A stretch of 64,000 nucleotides of DNA, taken from assembly GCA_902600485.1 (NCBI GenBank), contig CACKJD010000001.1, positions 1-64,000 on the forward strand. Direction: 5' to 3'. Both the position numbers and the translations under genes were made by a program. Each line of letters begins with the position of its first letter. Within the stretch, counting starts at the first letter, position 1. The stretch is from an uncultured Pelagibacteraceae bacterium. GTDB taxonomy: Bacteria > Pseudomonadota > Alphaproteobacteria > Pelagibacterales > Pelagibacteraceae. Below, one piece after another: positions 1-9,164 of this stretch. The notes under the pieces are model-generated. The model was not told the DNA's origin. It was given only the letters and a program-made list of their open reading frames with translations, and did not search any database.

Positions 1-5
1 ATTTT

Positions 6-1220
6 ATGACTATGTTAATACACAAAATTAATACCACTTTTAGCAAATTTTTTATTTATTTATTTATTTATATTCTGTTATTTGTGCCAAATTGTTTTGC
101 TGAGAAAAAAAAAGAAATTAAAGTAGGAATTTTATTAGGTTTCACGGGCGCAGTTGAAAGCTTAACACCATCGATGGCTGACTCAGCTGAATTAGCCTTT
201 AATGAGATAAAAAATAACGAATTAACTTTTAAAATATTAAGAGCTGATACAGCTTGTAATAATATGAATTTAGCAAAAAATGCCACCAACAAACTTGTTA
301 ACGACGGTGTTAGTGCCATTATTGGTGCAGCCTGTCCAAATATTACTAAAGAAATTGCAAATGAAATTTCAATTCCGAAAGAAATATTAACAATAACACC
401 GGTTGATAATTCTAATGAATTAACAAATTTAAAAGATAACGGTTATTTATTTAGAACAACGCCGTCTAAAATAAGAGGAAGTCAAATATTAGCTGATATT
501 ACAAATGACCGTGGAATAAAAAAATTAGCTATCTCTTACAGTAATGATGAAGACTATAAAAGGTTTGCAATGGCTTATAAAGATGCGCTAGATGAAAACA
601 ATATAAAAACATCAACTATGTTATCACATAACAAAAATACCAATGACTACTCAAAACACATATCTACTTTAGGTGCTGCAGGGGGAGACGCTTTAGCTAT
701 AATAAGTGATACAGATCTAGGGGGCGATCAAATTATTAAATCTATGTTAGATACAGGAATGTTTGATGTCTTTATCCTCTCGGAAAATATGATAAATGAG
801 AAAATAATAAACAATTTTAAAGAAAAAACTTTGAAAAAATCATTCGGATACGTTTTAGGGCTCTCAAATTTAGGCTCAGAAAAATTTATAAATCTTGCTC
901 AAAAATCAGGAATAGATCCATTTAGTCCATATACTAGTGAGTCTTATGATGCTGCAGCAGTTATAATATTATCAAATTTTGCAAAAATTTATTCAGAGAT
1001 AAAATCTATAAATGATATTATTTATCTTATATCTAATAAACCTGGAATTAAAATTTATCCTGGTGAAATAAATAAAGCTATAAATCTTATTAAAGAAGGT
1101 AAATTAATTAACTATGAGGGTGCGACAGGTGTAGAATTTGATAAATTTGGTGACACGTTTGGATCATTTGTAGAAGTTGACTTAAAAAAAGGGAAATTAA
1201 AAAGTAAAAAAATAAGATAA
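6..1220 (+). CDS. ABC transporter substrate-binding protein, LivK/periplasmic-binding type
   Basis: 404 aa ORF with N-terminal signal/TM segment; 'IKVGILLGFTGAVESLTPSMADSAELAFNEI' resembles branched-chain amino acid type binding proteins. Confidence 0.75.
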   Translation: MTMLIHKINTTFSKFFIYLFIYILLFVPNCFAEKKKEIKVGILLGFTGAVESLTPSMADSAELAFNEIKNNELTFKILRADTACNNMNLAKNATNKLVNDGVSAIIGAACPNITKEIANEISIPKEILTITPVDNSNELTNLKDNGYLFRTTPSKIRGSQILADITNDRGIKKLAISYSNDEDYKRFAMAYKDALDENNIKTSTMLSHNKNTNDYSKHISTLGAAGGDALAIISDTDLGGDQIIKSMLDTGMFDVFILSENMINEKIINNFKEKTLKKSFGYVLGLSNLGSEKFINLAQKSGIDPFSPYTSESYDAAAVIILSNFAKIYSEIKSINDIIYLISNKPGIKIYPGEINKAINLIKEGKLINYEGATGVEFDKFGDTFGSFVEVDLKKGKLKSKKIR

Positions 1221-1223
1221 ATA

Positions 1224-2000
1224 TTAATAGCTAAATTTGCTCGAGGGATACTTTTTATTTTTTACCTCTTTGATAAATTTTTTTACAGCTGACTTAATAT
1301 GTTTTCTAATATTGCTAAAACTTTTCACGAATTTAATTGATGTTAAATTTAAACCTATTAAATCATCAGTAACTAAAACTTGACCATCACAATTAACAGA
1401 GGAGCCAATTCCAATGGTAGGGATTTTTAATTCTTTGGTAATTCTTTTCGCTAAATTTGTTTCAATACACTCAAGCACAATTGAAAATACACCACTTTCT
1501 TGAAGTAATAGTGCGTCATTAATCAAGTTTTTTCTCTCAGAAATAGTTTTGCCCTTATACCTAAATTTACCTTTATGACTTTGAGGTAAAATACCTAAAT
1601 GCCCCATAACATTTATTTTATTTTTTCTAAGATAATCAATGATTTTTACTATTTTTTTTCCTCCCTCTAATTTAATTGCATCTGCTTTTGAATACTTAAT
1701 TATTTTCTTTGCATTTTTTAGCGCTTCAACTTTATTTCTATAAGTGTTATATGGCATATCCACAACCATCAAACTTTGCTTAACACCTTGTCTCACACTT
1801 TTTGAATGTTCAATCATCGTATCAAGCTTAACTTTTTTTGTTGTATTATATGAATATAAAACTGAACCTAAAGAATCTCCAACGAGGATTATGTCGACTA
1901 AATTATCCAATATTTCGGAGATATTTTTTGAATATGATGTTAAACAAATTATTTTAGATTTATTTTTTTTTGATAGAATATTTTTAATTTTAGTATTCAT
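1224..2000 (-). CDS. panB: 3-methyl-2-oxobutanoate hydroxymethyltransferase
   Basis: 258 aa; PanB-like 'ILVGDSLGSVLYSYNTT', 'VVDMPYNTY', 'VMGHLGILPQS', 'PTIGIGSSVNCDGQVLVTDDLIGL'. Confidence 0.9.
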   Translation of the reverse strand: MNTKIKNILSKKNKSKIICLTSYSKNISEILDNLVDIILVGDSLGSVLYSYNTTKKVKLDTMIEHSKSVRQGVKQSLMVVDMPYNTYRNKVEALKNAKKIIKYSKADAIKLEGGKKIVKIIDYLRKNKINVMGHLGILPQSHKGKFRYKGKTISERKNLINDALLLQESGVFSIVLECIETNLAKRITKELKIPTIGIGSSVNCDGQVLVTDDLIGLNLTSIKFVKSFSNIRKHIKSAVKKFIKEVKNKKYPSSKFSY

Positions 2001-2941
2001 TTAATTTTATTTAAGATATTATTAGTTTCCATATTATATATTTTATAAAGATTTTCAGCATCCTTTAGCAGTATTTCTTTAAATTTTATTTTAGATCCTG
2101 GTGGTAATTGAATAAGTTTATCGTAGTCAGCACTTATCACAACACCAAATTTAGGATATCCTCCAATGGTACCATGATCAGATAATAAAATTATAGGATT
2201 CCCATCAGCAGGCACTTGTATAGTTCCTTTTACTAATCCTTCAGACTTAATATTAGTTTTTTTTAAATTTTTAAGTTTAACTCCCTCAAGTCTCATTCCC
2301 ATTCTATCAGTAAGTTTTGTAACTACAAATACTTTAGAAAAAAAGTCTCTTTTTGACTGATCTGAAAAAAATTGAAAATTAGTTCCTTTAATCACCCTAA
2401 TAAATTCTATTTTAGAATTAACAAAATTTAAAGATCTGCTTTGTATAACACTAGATTTATTTAGATTAATATTTTGACCGTTTAATAATTTATTTCCTTT
2501 GTTAGGCCCAACCTCTGCTCTAACTGTGGTAGAATAACTTCCCCAAACTCTGTTAATTTTAAAGCCACCATTAACTGTAAAATAACCATAAACTGATTTA
2601 TTTGTTGAAATAATATCAATAATATCGCCATTATCAATTTCAATTGTTTTGTAGCACTTTCCCAGTATTTCTTTTTTATTATTTTTAGTAATTTTGAAAT
2701 TTACGTCACCAGTAATTATAATAAATCTTTTATTGCCAAAATATTTTAAGGATGGTCCTTGATAAGCAAATTCTAAAACTGGATCCTCTTTTTGATTATT
2801 TATAATTGTATTAGCAATTATAAAGTTCCTTTTGTCCATCACCCCACTAGAAGGTAATCCTATATGAGAAAAATTTTTTCTACCCTCGTCTTGAAAAGTA
2901 GAGTTTATTCCACCCCTAATTACTTTAAAATATTCATTCAT
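1997..2941 (-). CDS. pxpC: 5-oxoprolinase subunit C (biotin-dependent carboxyltransferase/KipA family)
   Basis: 314 aa; 'GGINSTFQDEGRKNFSHIGLPSSGVMDKRNFIIAN', 'ILLSDHGTIGGYPKFGVV' typical of KipA/PxpC. Confidence 0.9.
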   Translation of the reverse strand: MNEYFKVIRGGINSTFQDEGRKNFSHIGLPSSGVMDKRNFIIANTIINNQKEDPVLEFAYQGPSLKYFGNKRFIIITGDVNFKITKNNKKEILGKCYKTIEIDNGDIIDIISTNKSVYGYFTVNGGFKINRVWGSYSTTVRAEVGPNKGNKLLNGQNINLNKSSVIQSRSLNFVNSKIEFIRVIKGTNFQFFSDQSKRDFFSKVFVVTKLTDRMGMRLEGVKLKNLKKTNIKSEGLVKGTIQVPADGNPIILLSDHGTIGGYPKFGVVISADYDKLIQLPPGSKIKFKEILLKDAENLYKIYNMETNNILNKIK

Positions 2942-3611
2942 TGTAAACTTTTAGATATTCTTTTTTATTTATCTCATAAAATGATACTTCGTCACCAGGA
3001 TTAATTAAATTTGGTTTGCTTAAACTTAAAGAATTAAAAATTTTAATTGGTGTATTCCCAATAATGTTCCATCCCCCAGGGCTCTCGAAAGTATATATGT
3101 TGCAAAATTGTTCAGTCAATCCAACAGAACCTTTGGGTACCTTCACCCTAGGAGTTTCTAATCTATCTAGCATAATTGATTTATTTAAATCACCTAAAAA
3201 TGGCATTCCTGCAATAAAGCCAGTCATATAACAAAAATAAGTTTTGCTTAAAAAAGTTCTTATTATTTCATTTTTTGATTTTGAGAGTTTTTTTTCAAGT
3301 CTAGAAATATCTAATGAATATTCATCATCAAAACAAACAGGAATATTAATTTTTTGACATTTATTCTCTATTTCATTTTCTATATCTAAATTTGAAAGAT
3401 CGAGACTTAATTTATCAAAAGATGTTTCGTTTAAATCAAATGTAATAATTAATTTATTATACGAAGGAGATAGGTTGGTAACTCCTTTTAAGTTTTTGTC
3501 TTTTATATTTTTAAAATATTTAATTACTTTTAAATTTGTTTCTTTATCAACCTCATTTCCGAAATCACAATAAATTGCTGCGTCACCAAGATTGACTATA
3601 TTTTTAATCAT
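2934..3611 (-). CDS. pxpB: 5-oxoprolinase subunit B (KipI family)
   Basis: 225 aa; 'FIAGMPFLGDL', 'PRVKVPKGSVGLTEQFCNIYTFESPGGWNIIGNTP' KipI/PxpB signature; overlaps pxpC. Confidence 0.9.
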   Translation of the reverse strand: MIKNIVNLGDAAIYCDFGNEVDKETNLKVIKYFKNIKDKNLKGVTNLSPSYNKLIITFDLNETSFDKLSLDLSNLDIENEIENKCQKINIPVCFDDEYSLDISRLEKKLSKSKNEIIRTFLSKTYFCYMTGFIAGMPFLGDLNKSIMLDRLETPRVKVPKGSVGLTEQFCNIYTFESPGGWNIIGNTPIKIFNSLSLSKPNLINPGDEVSFYEINKKEYLKVYNE

Positions 3612-3638
3612 ACAATGTTATACTTCATGGAAAATTTT

Positions 3639-4412
3639 ATGGAAATTAATATTAATTGCGATTTAGGTGAGAAATCTGAATTTCATTCTACAAAGTATGA
3701 TCCAGATTTACTCAAAATTGTTAACTCAGCAAATATAGCTTGTGGTTTTCATGCTGGAGATGAGAAAACCATGACAGATACAATTGAGATTTCAAAAAAG
3801 AATAACGTAAGTATTGGTGCACATCCTTCATTTAAAGATCCACAAAACTTTGGAAGAAAAAGACACAACTTACCTGAAAATGAAATCAAAAAATTGATAA
3901 TTGATCAATATAAAATATTAGAAAATATTGCTAACAAACTTAAAACAAAGATTACTCATATTAAGCCACATGGTGCATTAAATAATATGGCTTGTGAGGA
4001 TTTAAATCTATCAAAAATTTTAGCAAAAACAATCTACGGAATTGACAAAGATTTAATTTATTTGGTGCCAACTGGGTCAAAGATGGAAGAAGCCGCTAGA
4101 ATGATTGATATGAAAATTGCTTGTGAAATATTTGCAGATAGAAATTACGAGGATGATGGTAATCTTGTCTCAAGAACTAAACCTAATGCAGTAATAACTG
4201 ACCCGGAAAAGTGCAAGCAACATGTTCTTAAAATGGTTGAGACACAGTCAATTAGTTGTTTCTCTGGAAAGAAAATTAAATGTGAAATTGACTCTGTTTG
4301 TATTCATGGAGATAATAAAGAGTCTCTTGAAACCGCAAAACAAATAAAAAAAGTTCTTGAAGAAAATAATATTTGTCTTAAACCATTAAATATTTTAAAA
4401 AAATTTATATAA
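3639..4412 (+). CDS. pxpA: 5-oxoprolinase subunit A (LamB/YcsF family)
   Basis: 'MEININCDLGEKSEFH...ANIACGFHAGDEKTM...IGAHPSFKDPQNFGR...HIKPHGALNNMACED' is a clear PxpA/YcsF signature; start chosen at MEININCD rather than the upstream in-frame ATG at 3615. Confidence 0.92.
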   Translation: MEININCDLGEKSEFHSTKYDPDLLKIVNSANIACGFHAGDEKTMTDTIEISKKNNVSIGAHPSFKDPQNFGRKRHNLPENEIKKLIIDQYKILENIANKLKTKITHIKPHGALNNMACEDLNLSKILAKTIYGIDKDLIYLVPTGSKMEEAARMIDMKIACEIFADRNYEDDGNLVSRTKPNAVITDPEKCKQHVLKMVETQSISCFSGKKIKCEIDSVCIHGDNKESLETAKQIKKVLEENNICLKPLNILKKFI

Positions 4413-4413
4413 T

Positions 4414-4920
4414 ATGAAAAATATCATACTAATTCTTTTATTTATGACGCTAAGTTCGGTCGTAATTGCAGCAGGCTCTGTTGGAGATGATAGCAAAGAT
4501 ACAGCTAGCAAAGGTGTAAAAGCAGCAACCAAATTTGAAATAGGGGAAAAATGGATATCTAAAGCAAAAAAATTAGAGAAAAAAAATAAAGAGGATAAGG
4601 CTAAAAAAGCTTACGAAAAAGCTATAAAAAAATTGTTAGAGGCAAATTATCAAAACCCTGGTGACCCTGATACTTTAAATCTTTTAGGATTTTCTCATAG
4701 AAAAATTGGAGATTACGAAAATGCAGAAATATATTACGCAATGGGATTAGAAATTGACCCTAAGCACGTAGGTATTAACGAGTATATGGGTGAACTATTT
4801 GTAGCTACAGACAGAATAGATGAAGCAAAAAAAAGGTTGGCTGTTTTAGAAGGTTGTGATTGCAAAGAATACGATGAACTTAAACAAGTAATAGATGGAA
4901 CTAAGCAGTCAAAATATTAG
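4414..4920 (+). CDS. TPR-repeat protein with signal peptide
   Basis: 168 aa; N-terminal hydrophobic signal and TPR-like 'NPGDPDTLNLLGFSHRKIGDYENAEIYYAMGLEIDPKH'. Confidence 0.75.
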   Translation: MKNIILILLFMTLSSVVIAAGSVGDDSKDTASKGVKAATKFEIGEKWISKAKKLEKKNKEDKAKKAYEKAIKKLLEANYQNPGDPDTLNLLGFSHRKIGDYENAEIYYAMGLEIDPKHVGINEYMGELFVATDRIDEAKKRLAVLEGCDCKEYDELKQVIDGTKQSKY

Positions 4921-6227
4921 TTGATCTTTTTTATCATTTGATCTGGTAACCACATTACAATTTCAGGAAAAATAATTAATATTATTGTAGCAAGCACCAT
5001 TAACAAAAATAATGGAAAAGCACTTTTTGCAATAAAACCCATATCCTTTCCCGCCATTCCCTGAAGAACAAACAAATTAAATCCAACAGGAGGAGTAATT
5101 TGTGCCATTTCGACTACAACTACGAGAAATATTCCAAACCAAATCATATCAAAACCTGCTTGTCTAATCATAGGCTCTATAATTGCCATTGTTAAAACTA
5201 CAGCTGATATTCCATCTAGAAACATTCCTAGAATTATATAAAATATCATCAAAACAAAAATTAGAATATAAGGTGAAAGTTCAAGACTATTTATCCATAT
5301 AGCTAAATTTCTTGGTAAACCTGTAAATCCCATTGAAAGAGATAAAAAAGCAGACCCGGCTAATATGAAAGAAATCATGCAGGATGTTTTTGTAGCTCCT
5401 AATAATGAGCTTTTAAAATTGCTCCAACTTAAACTTTTTTGAAAATAGGAAAGAATTAATGCACCTACAACTCCTAATGATGCAGCCTCTGTGGCGGTTG
5501 CAATTCCAGTATAGATAGAGCCAATAACTGAAAGGATTAAAATTATTACAGGAATTAATTGGCCAGATCTTTTAATTTTATCAATAAAACTATATTGATT
5601 AACAATATTTGGCATTTGTTTTTTATTAAAGAAAGACCATAAAATCACGTAGCTCATAAAAATTAATGCAATCATTATTCCTGGTATAATTCCAGCAACA
5701 AACAGTTTTGCAATAGACTCCTGGACAGTTACACCATAAATAATCAAAATTATAGAAGGAGGAATTAATAGTCCTAAGGTCCCAGATCCCGCAAGACTTC
5801 CTAGTAAAATTTTTTCGGGATAATTTCTTTTTCTAAGCTCTGGAATTGACATTTTTCCAACAGTGGCGACAGTAGCAGCTGATGACCCTGATATAGCAGC
5901 GAATAGTGCGCACCCAACGACATTGACGTGAATTAATCCGCCAGGTAGTTTTTGCATCCAAGGTGATAATCCCTCAAATAAATTCTCTGATAATTTTGTT
6001 CTAAATAAAATCTCTCCCATCCAAACAAATAATGGTAAGGCTGTTAAAGTCCATGAGGAGGATGTCCCCCAAATAGTTGTTGCCATTGCATCTCCAACCG
6101 GTCTTGAAGTAAATAAAGTCATTGCGATTGTGGAAACACCAATCATGCTTAAAGCAACCCAAACGCCAGTGCTTAGGAACAACAAAAGAACTGAAATAAA
6201 AAATATACTAAGCAATATTTCAGTCAT
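4917..6227 (-). CDS. dctM: TRAP transporter large permease DctM
   Basis: 436 aa multi-TM; 'SGSSAATVATVGKMSIPEL', 'LLIPPSIILIIYGV', 'ITPPVGFNLFVLQGM' DctM motifs. Confidence 0.92.
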   Translation of the reverse strand: MTEILLSIFFISVLLLFLSTGVWVALSMIGVSTIAMTLFTSRPVGDAMATTIWGTSSSWTLTALPLFVWMGEILFRTKLSENLFEGLSPWMQKLPGGLIHVNVVGCALFAAISGSSAATVATVGKMSIPELRKRNYPEKILLGSLAGSGTLGLLIPPSIILIIYGVTVQESIAKLFVAGIIPGIMIALIFMSYVILWSFFNKKQMPNIVNQYSFIDKIKRSGQLIPVIILILSVIGSIYTGIATATEAASLGVVGALILSYFQKSLSWSNFKSSLLGATKTSCMISFILAGSAFLSLSMGFTGLPRNLAIWINSLELSPYILIFVLMIFYIILGMFLDGISAVVLTMAIIEPMIRQAGFDMIWFGIFLVVVVEMAQITPPVGFNLFVLQGMAGKDMGFIAKSAFPLFLLMVLATIILIIFPEIVMWLPDQMIKKIN

Positions 6228-6705
6228 TTTTATGAAAATATTTTAATAGTTGATGTGAAATACATATAAAAAGAATAATAGAACCTAGGGCCAGAGGTGA
6301 TTGAGGAATCCATATTAATATTTCATCAGCGCCCTCACTTCGTTCTTTAAATTTAAAAGAGATAATAAGCATTTTTACAAAATAAAATGATATATAGCCT
6401 GAAAATATCGAAGCCACTGTTAGACACCATATTTCAAAGATCTTTCTAAATTTCTTATTTAGTTTTTCAATGAATAATGTAATTCTTATATGTCCTCCCT
6501 CGCCGAATGTATAAGCTAAAGCGAAGAACGTAGAGGCGGCCATACAATAACCTGAATATTCGGATAATCCACGAATATAGAAACCAAATATTCTAGAGGA
6601 GATACCTAACAATATGAAAATAGCTATGAAAATTAAAAATATAGCAGCGATGTACCCAGAAAATTTATAGATTCTTTCTAGATAAAAATTGATTTTATTA
6701 AGCAT
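6220..6705 (-). CDS. dctQ: TRAP transporter small permease DctQ
   Basis: 161 aa, about 4 TM segments, directly upstream of dctM and overlapping it. Confidence 0.85.
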   Translation of the reverse strand: MLNKINFYLERIYKFSGYIAAIFLIFIAIFILLGISSRIFGFYIRGLSEYSGYCMAASTFFALAYTFGEGGHIRITLFIEKLNKKFRKIFEIWCLTVASIFSGYISFYFVKMLIISFKFKERSEGADEILIWIPQSPLALGSIILFICISHQLLKYFHKND

Positions 6706-6710
6706 ATGAT

Positions 6711-6740
6711 AAAAGGCCGTTAAAATTTCAACGGCCTTTT
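6711..6740. terminator. Strong inverted repeat between dctP and dctQ (intra-operon attenuator/terminator)
   Basis: AAAAGGCCGTT-AAAATTTC-AACGGCCTTTT: perfect 11-bp arms, 8-nt loop, A/T tails on both sides. Confidence 0.8.
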
Positions 6741-6751
6741 GAAATGATTAT

Positions 6752-7720
6752 TTAATAAGCTGATAAAACAGATTGACCTCTAGCACCAGCTTTCTTTGTC
6801 CACTCAGATGCCATTTGAGATCCAACTTTTTCAAAATGTTGCTTCAATGCAGAATTAACTTTACCAACACTCATTCCTGCATCAGCTAAAGCCTTCTTAT
6901 CATTCTTGTTTCCCATTTTTGAAAGTTGCCACCCTTTTCTTTCAGCAAGAGCTGCTTCTTTCATAATTAAATCTTGAGTTTCTTTATCTAATTTGTTCCA
7001 GGCTTTTTTATTTGCAATTATCATATTTTTTGGAAACCAAGCAGCTATATCATAAAAATACTTAACACCGTTTTCCCAAATCTTACTGTTCTTTCCAGTT
7101 GTTGGTGAAGTAATCATACTTTCAACAGCTCCTGTAGAAAATGCCTGAGATATTTCTGCTGCTTCAATTTTAGTCGGGGCCATACCAGTCAGTTCAGCAA
7201 TTCTAATTGTAGCACCATTATAAGCTCTAAATTTTAATCCTTTTAAATCTGCAACGCTATTTATCTCTTTTTTAGAATATAAACCTTGAGCAGGCCAAGG
7301 CACTGCATATAAAAATACTAAACCTTTAGCATCTAAACTTTTTGCTATTTCGGCTTTTGATGCTTTATATAATTTCATAGCATCTGTGTAGGATGTAGCT
7401 AAAAAAGGTAAAGAGTCGATTTCAAGTAAAGGATCTTCTTTCCCTAATGCCGACATAAATCTTTCACCAATAGGGGCTTGTCCTGTTCTTACTGCTCTAA
7501 AGATTTCTCCACCTTTGAACAATGATCCACCCGGATGTGTGACTATAGTTAGTTTGCCACCACTTTTTTCAGTTACATTTTTTGCAAATTCAGTTGCATT
7601 TGCAGAATGAAAATTACCCGCACCATAAGCTAATGCCATGTCCCATTTTTCTGCATATGATACACTTGAAAGTAAAAGTAGTGATGTTAATATTGAAATA
7701 AAGTATTTTATTATTCTCAT
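6752..7720 (-). CDS. dctP: TRAP transporter periplasmic solute-binding protein DctP
   Basis: 322 aa; signal peptide; 'GLKFRAYNGATIRIAELTGMAPTKIEAAEISQAFSTGAVESMITSP' DctP signature. Confidence 0.9.
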   Translation of the reverse strand: MRIIKYFISILTSLLLLSSVSYAEKWDMALAYGAGNFHSANATEFAKNVTEKSGGKLTIVTHPGGSLFKGGEIFRAVRTGQAPIGERFMSALGKEDPLLEIDSLPFLATSYTDAMKLYKASKAEIAKSLDAKGLVFLYAVPWPAQGLYSKKEINSVADLKGLKFRAYNGATIRIAELTGMAPTKIEAAEISQAFSTGAVESMITSPTTGKNSKIWENGVKYFYDIAAWFPKNMIIANKKAWNKLDKETQDLIMKEAALAERKGWQLSKMGNKNDKKALADAGMSVGKVNSALKQHFEKVGSQMASEWTKKAGARGQSVLSAY

Positions 7721-7835
7721 TTCACCTCCTCTTTATAAAAATATATTTGATTATTAATTTAATGTTAAATCAATAAAAAAATTGTCTACTTTTAATTGAA
7801 AAATCCTAATATTCATTTAATATCTAAGAATTCCA

Positions 7836-8462
7836 ATGGAACAATCACTATTTCTTGAGCAATCTTTAATTCTTCTGCAAATAATATTCATTGATATTAT
7901 TTTGGCTGCAGATAACGCAATAATAATTGGATTAATAGCTGCTAACTTTGTTCCAAAACACAGAAGACAAATTATACTTTGGGGTGTAGCAGGTGCATTA
8001 ATTTTTAAAGTTATTTTTGCAATTTTTGCAACTTACTTGTTTAAGTTTTATTTTATAAAAATTTTAGGTGGGCTACTATTAATTTGGATAGTTTATGATT
8101 TAAGAAAAGACTTATTTGAAATCAAGAAAGTAAAATCACCAACAAAAGTTTCTAAGGAGCCCTCATACATACAAAGTGTTTATAAAGTTTTATTCGCAGA
8201 TATAACAATCAGTTTTGATAATGTTATTGGTGTTGTTGGGGCTTCCAAAGGTTATTTTGGTTTTATGATTTTTGGTTTAGTTTTATCAGTTATTTTGACC
8301 GGAGCTCTCGCAACTTATCTTGCAAACTATATTCAAAAACATTTATGGATTGCTTATGTGGGTTTAGCATTTATTTTACTTGTTGCTATTCAATTAATCA
8401 TAGGTGGATTAGTGGATTTAGAAATTTTACGAGTGAATGAGGAATTTAAGAAATATTTTTAA
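7836..8462 (+). CDS. TerC family integral membrane protein
   Basis: 208 aa; 'IIFIDIILAADNAIIIGLIAA' and 'DITISFDNVIGVVGAS' TerC signatures. Confidence 0.88.
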   Translation: MEQSLFLEQSLILLQIIFIDIILAADNAIIIGLIAANFVPKHRRQIILWGVAGALIFKVIFAIFATYLFKFYFIKILGGLLLIWIVYDLRKDLFEIKKVKSPTKVSKEPSYIQSVYKVLFADITISFDNVIGVVGASKGYFGFMIFGLVLSVILTGALATYLANYIQKHLWIAYVGLAFILLVAIQLIIGGLVDLEILRVNEEFKKYF

Positions 8463-8471
8463 ATATTAAGT

Positions 8472-9164
8472 ATGAAAAAATTATTTTTAATTATAGTATT
8501 AATTTTTTCAACACAGTTAGCACAAAGTCAGGAATGTAACTTAAATCCAGAACGAGGCAGTAAAAATTATATTATTGGTTATGGATCCTTAATGGATAAA
8601 GAGTCTAGAATTCGGACAAATAAATCAGCTTTTGTTGTAAAACCTATTTTAATTAAAGGTTTTGAAAGAACTTGGGGCCTTCGTGGGGGAATGTACAAAA
8701 TTACTTTTTTAACAATCATTAAAAAAGAAGACTCAGCTGTTAATGCAGTTTATTACCCAGTTTCAATAAATGACTTGAATAAGACAGATAAAAGAGAGAG
8801 TGGCTATTGTAGAGTAAAAGTTGACGGTAAAGACTTAAGTTTCTATGGAAAAAAAATTAAAACTAAAAATAAAAACTTTTGGGTTTATGCAGCTAATCCT
8901 GGGAAAATAAAAAAACCAACTAACAGTCATCCAATTGTTCAATCATATGTAGATTTATTTATAGGTGGTTGTTTTCAGATTAAGGAGAGATATAAAATTA
9001 ATGAATTTCCAAAACAATGTGTAGAAACAACTACTGAATGGTCAAAGCATTGGGTAAATGATAGAGTACATGCTAGAAGGCCGTTCCTAGTGCCAAATTT
9101 TTATAAAATAGATAAACTTTTATCAAATTACTTTGACTACTATTTAGAAAATAAATACCAATAA
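8472..9164 (+). CDS. Gamma-glutamylcyclotransferase-like protein, predicted secreted
   Basis: 230 aa; signal peptide 'MKKLFLIIVLIFSTQLAQSQ'; 'IIGYGSLM' loop and 'DKRESGYCRV' with the expected catalytic Glu position. Confidence 0.75.
   Translation: MKKLFLIIVLIFSTQLAQSQECNLNPERGSKNYIIGYGSLMDKESRIRTNKSAFVVKPILIKGFERTWGLRGGMYKITFLTIIKKEDSAVNAVYYPVSINDLNKTDKRESGYCRVKVDGKDLSFYGKKIKTKNKNFWVYAANPGKIKKPTNSHPIVQSYVDLFIGGCFQIKERYKINEFPKQCVETTTEWSKHWVNDRVHARRPFLVPNFYKIDKLLSNYFDYYLENKYQ

Noticed and set aside
68-319. Antisense ORFs inside well-supported genes (e.g. 68..319, 1744..2004, 17260..17628, 26274..26591, 62323..62733)
   Set aside because: They lie entirely or almost entirely opposite recognisable proteins, have low-complexity composition and no domain signal; treated as by-products of the AT-rich code.
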